This document shows, piece by piece, positions 27,137 through 33,408 of a DNA stretch of 33,408 nucleotides. Numbering within the stretch: position 1 is the stretch's first letter; the number at the start of each line of letters is the position of its first letter. The position numbers and the translations under genes are program-made. Below the pieces are notes generated by a model. It saw only the letters and a program-made list of their open reading frames with translations. It was not told the origin of the DNA and did not search any database. Source of the DNA: Candidatus Pacearchaeota archaeon (GTDB lineage: Archaea; Nanobdellota; Nanobdellia; Pacearchaeales; GW2011-AR1); contig JAGVXG010000010.1 of NCBI GenBank assembly GCA_018303885.1, positions 1-33,408 on the forward strand, written 5' to 3'.

Positions 27137-27454
27137 ATGAGTAATACAATACTCAAATTATTAAAAATGCAAAACCATGATAAAATAACCCCAGAAAAAC
27201 TCAAAAAATACAAAAATCTTACTGGGAAGGCATTAGAAATAGCAAAAAAATCCATAGCAAAGGGAAAAAACAAGCAAGCCAAGGAAATAATTGACATGGT
27301 TTCTAATTACCTATCTGATGCGAAGTATTTTGAAGCTCGAGGAAACCTTATTGACGCGTTCGCAGCGTTGAATTACGCTCATGGCTGGCTTGATTCGGGG
27401 GTGCGTCTAAGTGTTTTCAAGGTAAAAGATAATAAGTTATTTACAATAAAGTAA
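27137..27454 (+). CDS. DUF357 family protein
   Basis: ALEIAKKSIAKGKNKQAKEIIDMVSNYLSDAKYFEARGNLIDAFAALNYAHGWLDSGVRL, typical of archaeal DUF357. Confidence 0.75.
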   Translation: MSNTILKLLKMQNHDKITPEKLKKYKNLTGKALEIAKKSIAKGKNKQAKEIIDMVSNYLSDAKYFEARGNLIDAFAALNYAHGWLDSGVRLSVFKVKDNKLFTIK

Positions 27455-27582
27455 CCGTTCGCTTCGCTCGCTAATTTCCTCTTCGTCTAATTATTGATAA
27501 AATAGTTAATATAAACAGCTGTTAAAGTTAAAGCTTATTTAATTAAGGGAAAATTATTAAATGTTCTTTCCTTGGTCAAATC

Positions 27583-28269
27583 ATGAAAGAGGTTGTTGTG
27601 CTAAGTCTTGGCGGGAGTTTGATAATTCCTGACAAAGTTGACGTTGTCTTCTTGAAAAAATTCAAAAAATTCATTCTTCAAAACACAAAAACCCACAAGT
27701 TTGTTATCGTCTGCGGCGGCGGAAGCCTCGCCAGGAAATATATCGCCGCCTTAAAATCTGCGGGATCCTCAGTACATCTTCAAGGTTTAGCAGGAATAGC
27801 ATCGACAAGAACAAACGCCAGATTCATGAGTTATTTTTTTAATAGAGATTCAGAAAAAGGAATTCCACATCATGTAAAAGACATAAAAAGGTTATTGGAA
27901 AAGCAGGATTTTGTATTCTGCGGAGCACTAACATATAAAACAGGCGCAACAACAGACGCACAAGCCGCAGAAATCGCTGCTTCTTTTAAGGCGCCGTTCA
28001 TAAATTTAACAAATGTTTCAGGCTTGTATAACAAAAATCCGCTAAAACACAAAGATGCAAAATTTATACCAGAAATTACATGGAAAGAATTTCATAAAAT
28101 GGCAACAAAAGAAAAATTCAAACCAGGCCAGCATTTTGTTATTGATGGCACAGCCTCGGGAATAATCTTAAAACATAAAGTGAAAACATACATTCTTGGA
28201 CGAGATTTAAGCCAGCTGGAAAATGTCCTCAAAGGCAAGAGATTCAGGGGGACTTTGATTTTTGGGTAA
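27583..28269 (+). CDS. pyrH: Amino-acid-kinase-fold protein, likely archaeal UMP kinase
   Basis: VVVLSLGGSLIIP, KFVIVCGGGSLARKYI, TTDAQAAEIAASFKAPFINLTNVSGLYNKNP, FVIDGTASGIILKHKVKTYILGRD. Confidence 0.85.
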   Translation: MKEVVVLSLGGSLIIPDKVDVVFLKKFKKFILQNTKTHKFVIVCGGGSLARKYIAALKSAGSSVHLQGLAGIASTRTNARFMSYFFNRDSEKGIPHHVKDIKRLLEKQDFVFCGALTYKTGATTDAQAAEIAASFKAPFINLTNVSGLYNKNPLKHKDAKFIPEITWKEFHKMATKEKFKPGQHFVIDGTASGIILKHKVKTYILGRDLSQLENVLKGKRFRGTLIFG

Positions 28270-28315
28270 AAGTTCTTAACCCAATTTTTATAAACATCTT
28301 TCTTTTTATTCTATA

Positions 28316-28639
28316 ATGGACAACTATGTATTAATTCAAGAAAACGATTTCCAAAAAGCTAGAAGAAAAATAAATGAAGCCAGAAAAAACGGGAAAGCAG
28401 TGATTTTTTCAAGCAATGATGACGAGCTTAACAGGAAGATTCTTGAAAAAGAGAATGTGGATTGTCTTTTAATAAACCTAGCCGGAAGAAAAGACAGTCG
28501 AGTTCGACAGAATATAAAATTATGCAACAAGAATAAGTTAAAAATGACTTTTATTTCTAAAGAAAAGCAAGATACTTACAATTTAAAATCTCTTGGCTTG
28601 GTTCTTGGTATGCCGACATGGATGACGAAAGAGATCTAG
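28316..28639 (+). CDS. Short RNase P protein p30 (Rpp30/Rnp3)-like protein, 107 aa
   Basis: KAVIFSSNDDELNRKILEKENVDCLLINLAGRKDSRVRQNIKLCNKNKLKMTFIS matches the Rpp30 core pattern (N..A.E...VDIL......RKDS....N..L.....K....). Confidence 0.6.
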   Translation: MDNYVLIQENDFQKARRKINEARKNGKAVIFSSNDDELNRKILEKENVDCLLINLAGRKDSRVRQNIKLCNKNKLKMTFISKEKQDTYNLKSLGLVLGMPTWMTKEI

Positions 28640-29052
28640 TTATCTTTCCTAAGAATATCAAGAAGACCTATGTTTGTAAAAACTTTAATTTTATTTTGTT
28701 CCTTGAAATGAGAATCATGAGTCCAAATTCCTTTGGCTTTTTTTATAATCGCTACAGAAATGTAGGGGATATCTTTTATGTCAGAAACTTCTCCTTTTGT
28801 TGTTTTAATTAATTTTCCATATTCTGATTCTGGAATAATAAATATGTTTTCAAAAAGTATTTTTATAAGTATGTCAAAATAAGCTTCGGTTATATGCGCC
28901 TTTTTAAGAATATAAAATTTATAATTATTAATCTCACTAAAAATATAAGAGGGGGCAATAAATTCAAATTTTTTATTAAATAGAAGATTTCTTGTTGTAC
29001 TATCTTTTATTAAAGCAGCAATTACCCTGTTGCTGTCTATTACAATTTTCAT
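28636..29052 (-). CDS. PIN-domain toxin, VapC-like
   Basis: KIVIDSNRVIAALI, SEINNY, DIKDIPYISVAIIKKAKGIWTHDSHFKE acidic PIN residues; paired with a VapB-like gene via ATGA overlap. Confidence 0.85.
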   Translation of the reverse strand: MKIVIDSNRVIAALIKDSTTRNLLFNKKFEFIAPSYIFSEINNYKFYILKKAHITEAYFDILIKILFENIFIIPESEYGKLIKTTKGEVSDIKDIPYISVAIIKKAKGIWTHDSHFKEQNKIKVFTNIGLLDILRKDN

Positions 29053-29273
29053 TTAAGTCCATGTCTTTTTGCAATTCCCTCATTTATCTTTCTACCTAAT
29101 TTTAAAGCGTCCTCTTCAGTTAATTTACTATTAGCTAAAATTTTATCCATTAACTCAAGTTTTGCAGCCTGGTTCTGAATTGCCTGTCTTGCTATTTCAC
29201 TCCATTTTATATGCTTATTCTTTCTCATAATTTCATGGAGATCTTTTGGAATTGCTAACGTCATGTTCGTCAT
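29049..29273 (-). CDS. VapB-like antitoxin
   Basis: MTNMTLAIPKDLHEIMRKNKHIKWSEIARQAIQNQAAKLELMDKILANSKLTEEDALKLGRKINEGIAKRHG; N-terminal RHH-like, archaeal VapB pattern. Confidence 0.8.
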   Translation of the reverse strand: MTNMTLAIPKDLHEIMRKNKHIKWSEIARQAIQNQAAKLELMDKILANSKLTEEDALKLGRKINEGIAKRHGLK

Positions 29274-29391
29274 TTTATATTAAGTAAAATAAGTAATAAT
29301 ACTTATTTAAATGTTTCTGTCTTTGGGAATTTTTTCGGCTAGAGACAATCGTAAGCAAAACCCTTTTAACCTTCAACTTTCTCTTATTAAA

Positions 29392-30912
29392 ATGGAACCA
29401 AACCTTGAAAAAACTCTGGAATCTTTAAGTCCTAATGAGAAAAAAATTTTACCTCATCTTGAAGAAGGTTCTGTTTCTGAAATTTGCAAAAAATCTAATC
29501 TTGACAAAATCTCTGTAATCAGGTCCCTTGAATATCTAAAAAACAAAAAAATAATAGAAATTTCCAAAGAAAAAAAGAAGATAGTTGAATTAGGAGTTAA
29601 CGGAGCATTATACAAGAAAAAAGGCCTTCCTGAAAGAAGGCTCCTTAGTCTTTTGAATGAAAAAAAGATTTTGAAGTTGGAAGAAGCTCAAAGTCAAAGC
29701 AAACTCTCTGAGGAAGAGTTCAAGGCTTCCTTGGGTGTTCTAAAAAATAAAAATCTCATTGAGCTAAAAAATAGCAAGATAGTGCTCAATGTTGGTAAAG
29801 AAGATATTTACAGGAAAAGCCTAGAAGAGTCTCTTTTGGAAGCTCTGCCTTTAGAATATGATTCTTTAACTCCAGAACAAATTACAGTGTTAAATTCCCT
29901 AGAAAAAAGAAAGAACATGGTTGAAACAATAGAAGAGAAAACAATAGAAATAGAAATAACAGAATTTGGAAAAAAAGTAATCAGCTCAGGAATGAAAAGC
30001 AAGGATTTGATAGAACAAATAACGCCAGAGATTCTTAAAAAAGAATCGTCATGGCGAAGCAAAAAATTCAGAAGATATGATGTTACTTTGCCTGTTTCTT
30101 CTGTTCACGGCGGCAAACGTCATTTCGTAAACCAGGCAACAGACTATGCAAGAAGAATCTGGACAGATATGGGTTTTAAAGAAATGGAAGGCCCGATGAT
30201 TGAAAGTTCATTCTGGCTTTTTGACGCATTATTCACTCCTCAAGATCATCCCGCAAGAGAAATGCAAGATACATTTTTTATTAATAAAAAAACAGAGTTG
30301 CCAGATAAAAAAACCATCAAAGCAGTAAAAGAAGCGCACGAAACAGGAGTGGCTGGTAGCATTGGATGGAGATATAACTGGGATGAAGAAGAGGCAAAAC
30401 GTCTCGTTCTAAGAACACACACAACCTGCCTTTCTGCACAGACTCTTGCTAAATTAAAAAAAGATCAAATTCCAGGAAAATTTTTCGCAATAGGGAAATG
30501 CTTCAGGAATGAAACAATAGATTGGAGCCATGGATTTGAATTCAACCAGACAGAAGGAATAGTTGCAGATAAAAATGCAAACTTTAGGCACCTACTTGGC
30601 TACTTACAAGCTTTTTTCTCAAAGATGGGATTTGAAAAAGTTCGCTTCAGACCAGGTTATTTTCCATATACAGAGCCAAGCGTTGAAATAGACGTCTGGC
30701 ACCCTGAAAAAAAAGTCTGGCTAGAACTTGGCGGAGCTGGGATTTTCAGGCCAGAGGTTACAATTCCACTTCTCGGGGAAGCGATTCCTGTTTTGGCATG
30801 GGGTCCTGGCTTTGATAGAACGCTCATGGATTATTATCAGATAAAAGATCTCAGAGATATGTACAAAAATGATCTCACACAATTAAGAAAAATGAAGTTT
30901 TGGATGAAATAA
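29392..30912 (+). CDS. pheS: Phenylalanyl-tRNA synthetase alpha subunit
   Basis: MGFKEMEGPMIESSFWLFDALFTPQDHPAREMQDTFF, RTHTTCLSAQTLA, GKCFRNETIDWSHGFEFNQTEG, PSVEIDVWHP; N-terminal winged-helix repeats. ORF opens at 29311; start MEPNLEK preferred. Confidence 0.96.
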   Translation: MEPNLEKTLESLSPNEKKILPHLEEGSVSEICKKSNLDKISVIRSLEYLKNKKIIEISKEKKKIVELGVNGALYKKKGLPERRLLSLLNEKKILKLEEAQSQSKLSEEEFKASLGVLKNKNLIELKNSKIVLNVGKEDIYRKSLEESLLEALPLEYDSLTPEQITVLNSLEKRKNMVETIEEKTIEIEITEFGKKVISSGMKSKDLIEQITPEILKKESSWRSKKFRRYDVTLPVSSVHGGKRHFVNQATDYARRIWTDMGFKEMEGPMIESSFWLFDALFTPQDHPAREMQDTFFINKKTELPDKKTIKAVKEAHETGVAGSIGWRYNWDEEEAKRLVLRTHTTCLSAQTLAKLKKDQIPGKFFAIGKCFRNETIDWSHGFEFNQTEGIVADKNANFRHLLGYLQAFFSKMGFEKVRFRPGYFPYTEPSVEIDVWHPEKKVWLELGGAGIFRPEVTIPLLGEAIPVLAWGPGFDRTLMDYYQIKDLRDMYKNDLTQLRKMKFWMK

Positions 30913-30913
30913 C

Positions 30914-31366
30914 ATGAAAAACGAAAATTGCATATTTTGTAAAATCGTGGCAGGAGAAATACCAAGCGTGAAGGTTTGGGAAGATGAAAAACACCTAGCA
31001 ATATTAGACATAAACCCAAATACAGAAGGATTAACTTTAGTTCTAACAAAAGAACATTTTGATAGTGATGCCACAGATATGCCTAATAAAAATTATATTA
31101 ATTTAATGATTGCCGCAAAAAAGATTGCGAAATTATTAGAAAAAAAACTTAATGTAAAGAGGGTAGCTATCATTATGGAAGGTCTTGGAATAAATCATGT
31201 TCATATAAAACTTTATCCTTTATATGGCTTAGACGAAAAGTTTAAGGAAACGTGGGCTAAAGATAGAGTATTTTTCAAAAAATATGAAGGATATATCTCA
31301 ACGCAATTAGGCCCTCAAAAATCAAAAGAAGACCTAAATAAAATCGCAGAAAAAATTAGAAAATGA
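30914..31366 (+). CDS. HIT-family nucleotide hydrolase/transferase-like protein
   Basis: NCIFCKIVAGEIPSVKVWEDEKHLAILDINPNTEGLTLVLTKEHFD and NHVHIKLYP. Confidence 0.88.
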   Translation: MKNENCIFCKIVAGEIPSVKVWEDEKHLAILDINPNTEGLTLVLTKEHFDSDATDMPNKNYINLMIAAKKIAKLLEKKLNVKRVAIIMEGLGINHVHIKLYPLYGLDEKFKETWAKDRVFFKKYEGYISTQLGPQKSKEDLNKIAEKIRK

Positions 31367-31623
31367 ACTTCGACGAAATGCAACATATACTTAAGGAAAC
31401 AGAAGAATTGCTAATAAAGAAAAATAAAATGTATGGAGATGGAAATATAGATGAAATTGGCGAAGAAGGAGTTATAATAAGAATAAAGGAAAAAGTTGAG
31501 AGACTAAAACACCTCTTAAGCATAAAAGAAGATCCTCCAGAAGAAACCATAGAAGATAATTGGAAAGACATAATTGGTTATGGAATAATCGGTTTGATGG
31601 TAAAAAGGAAAAAGTGGAAATAG
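31363..31623 (+). CDS. DUF1599-like (nucleotide modification associated domain 1) protein
   Basis: LLIKKNKMYGDGNIDEIGEEGVIIRIKEKVERLKHLL...EETIEDNWKDIIGYGIIGLM matches the KN.DYG...GI..RI.DK..RL..L....ESI.DT..D...Y.II.L pattern. Confidence 0.62.
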   Translation: MNFDEMQHILKETEELLIKKNKMYGDGNIDEIGEEGVIIRIKEKVERLKHLLSIKEDPPEETIEDNWKDIIGYGIIGLMVKRKKWK

Positions 31624-31630
31624 ATAAAAA

Positions 31631-33283
31631 ATGGCAATCGTAAACTTTAACAAAAAGCTCTTTGAACAAGAAATCGGAACCTTGGATTCCAATATGCAAA
31701 ACAGAGTTGCAATGTTCGGAACGCCTGTTGAAAGTGTTGGGGGGGAAGAAATACAAATTGAAGTATTCCCAAACAGACCTGACCTGCTTTCTTACTCTGG
31801 TTTTAGGCGTTCTTTTCTCGCTTTTCTCGAAAAAAGTGTTGGATTAAAAGAATACAAAGTAAACAAACCAGAGAAAGATTATAGAGTTATCATTGATTCT
31901 TCTGTAAAAGATGTAAGACCTTATACAGCCTGCGCGATTGTTCGTGGTTTGAGCCTTGACGATGAAAAAATCAAGGAACTTATTGAAATACAAGAGAAGC
32001 TTCACATAACAATTGGAAGAAAAAGGAAAAAGATGGCCATAGGAATTTATCCTCTTGAAAAAATAAAACTTCCAATAACATTTAAAGCAATAGAACCAGA
32101 CAAAATAAAATTTATGCCCTTGGAATCTGACAAAGAACTTTCAGGCTTGGAAATTCTTCATAAGCATCCGGCAGGAAAAGAATATGCACATCTCCTCGCG
32201 GGAAAAGTAAAATTCCCTGTTTTTGTTGACGCAAACAATGAGGTTTTAAGCATGCCCCCGATAATCAACTCTCAAACAACAGGGCGTGTGGATTCCAAAA
32301 CAAAAGATGTTTTTGTCGAGTGCTCTGGATTTGATTTCGATGTCCTAAAAACCTGCCTTAACATAATCACAACCACTATGGCTGAGATGGGCGGTAAAAT
32401 TTATCAAATGGAAATAAAATTTGGCCTTACAAAACAGGAAACAACGCCAGATTTAAAGCCAAGAGAAATGAAGCTTTCCCTGCAAAACGCAAATAAGCTC
32501 CTTGGCTTAAATTTAAATGAAAAACAGCTGAAACAGCATATTGAAAAAATGGGATATAATTACTCAAAAGGAAAGGTTAAAATTCCTTCTTGGAGGGCAG
32601 ATATCCTTCATGAAGTTGACTTGATTGAGGATGTTGCAATTTCCTACGGCTACGAAAACTTTATCCCTGAAATTCCTAAAATATCTACTACAGGGCTTGA
32701 GGATCCAACAGAAACAGCGAAAAGAAAAATTTCGGAAATCATTTCTGGCTTGGGATTCATTGAAGTTTCAAACTATCATCTTACAACTAAAAACGACCAG
32801 GAAGAAAAAATGAATGCTGTTAGTAGCAAAGGCACTTTCATCGAAGTTATTGGGTCGAAAACAGAGTATAATATCTTAAGAGAAAACTTATCACATTATA
32901 TGCTAAAGAACTTTTCCGAGAACGTAGACTCAGAATATCCTCAAAAAATATTTGAAATCGGGCGGGTTTTCACTTCAGAAAACTCCGAAATAAAAGAAAA
33001 AGAATTTCTTTCCTTAGCTGTTTCGCCTGGAAATTTTACAGAAGTAAAACAGATGCTTGAATATGTTTTCAGAATGATTGATAAGAAAGTAGAATTAAAA
33101 GAAGCGCTAGACGCTCCAGAACACTTTATAGAAGGCCGTACAGCAGAAATCATTTTTAACAAAAAAAGAATCGGCTTCATTGGTGAGGTGCATCCGCGCG
33201 TTCTCAGAAACTGGAAAATAAAGATGCCTGTTGCATTATTTGAAATAAACCTCGATGATGTTTTGGAAGAGTTGGAAAATTAA
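31631..33283 (+). CDS. pheT: Phenylalanyl-tRNA synthetase beta subunit, archaeal type
   Basis: EIEVFPNRPDLLSYSGFRRSF, VNAVCSSGFDF-like VECSGFDFDVLK, PSWRADILHEVDLIEDVAISYGYENF, GRTAEIIFNKKRIGFIGEVHPRVLRNWKIKMPVALFEINLD. Confidence 0.96.
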   Translation: MAIVNFNKKLFEQEIGTLDSNMQNRVAMFGTPVESVGGEEIQIEVFPNRPDLLSYSGFRRSFLAFLEKSVGLKEYKVNKPEKDYRVIIDSSVKDVRPYTACAIVRGLSLDDEKIKELIEIQEKLHITIGRKRKKMAIGIYPLEKIKLPITFKAIEPDKIKFMPLESDKELSGLEILHKHPAGKEYAHLLAGKVKFPVFVDANNEVLSMPPIINSQTTGRVDSKTKDVFVECSGFDFDVLKTCLNIITTTMAEMGGKIYQMEIKFGLTKQETTPDLKPREMKLSLQNANKLLGLNLNEKQLKQHIEKMGYNYSKGKVKIPSWRADILHEVDLIEDVAISYGYENFIPEIPKISTTGLEDPTETAKRKISEIISGLGFIEVSNYHLTTKNDQEEKMNAVSSKGTFIEVIGSKTEYNILRENLSHYMLKNFSENVDSEYPQKIFEIGRVFTSENSEIKEKEFLSLAVSPGNFTEVKQMLEYVFRMIDKKVELKEALDAPEHFIEGRTAEIIFNKKRIGFIGEVHPRVLRNWKIKMPVALFEINLDDVLEELEN

Positions 33284-33408
33284 GGTTTACGTTCGCTCCT
33301 TTTAGTCGCTCACTTTTATAGAATTAAATAAATTGTTAAGGTAAAATTGCTGTCAAGGTTAAAAATTTCTTATGGGGGTGGGAAGATTTTAACAAGTAAG
33401 AAAAATCA

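Noticed and set aside
27452-27492. gttcgcttcgctcgc and the similar gttcgctcc...gtcgctcac at 33290 as regulatory elements
   Set aside because: Short, low-complexity, no consistent structure; too weak to claim.
28618-28812. 64-aa + strand ORF overlapping the 3' end of vapC
   Set aside because: Antisense to the PIN-domain coding sequence; no motif.

Overview
This 33.4-kb AT-rich, gene-dense window looks like the chromosome of a DPANN-type archaeon (Nanoarchaeota/Woesearchaeota/Pacearchaeota-like; inferred from protein character, not searched). Housekeeping genes include archaeal-type ThrRS, TrpRS, PheS and PheT, PEP synthase, an archaeal UMP-kinase-like kinase, a short RNase P p30-like protein, a DUF357 protein and a HIT protein. 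There are two tRNA genes: an intron-containing tRNA-Ile(UAU) with a textbook splicing motif, and a tRNA-Glu(UUC) with a partial 5'-half copy upstream. The accessory content includes a 1245-aa repetitive, sequon-dense surface protein; a type IV pilin-like protein; other surface proteins; a VapBC-type toxin-antitoxin pair; and a membrane receptor-like protein ending in a degenerate class III cyclase-like domain. The best candidate for an undescribed system is a tightly packed minus-strand operon at 22448-27014. It encodes a membrane-anchored HExxH (ImmA/IrrE-like) metallopeptidase, a 50-aa ribbon-helix-helix regulator absent from the supplied ORF track, a Ser/Thr kinase with a C-terminal ~17-aa repeat array, and a multi-TM Ser/Thr kinase. 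All family calls come from reading motifs by eye; no searches were run.
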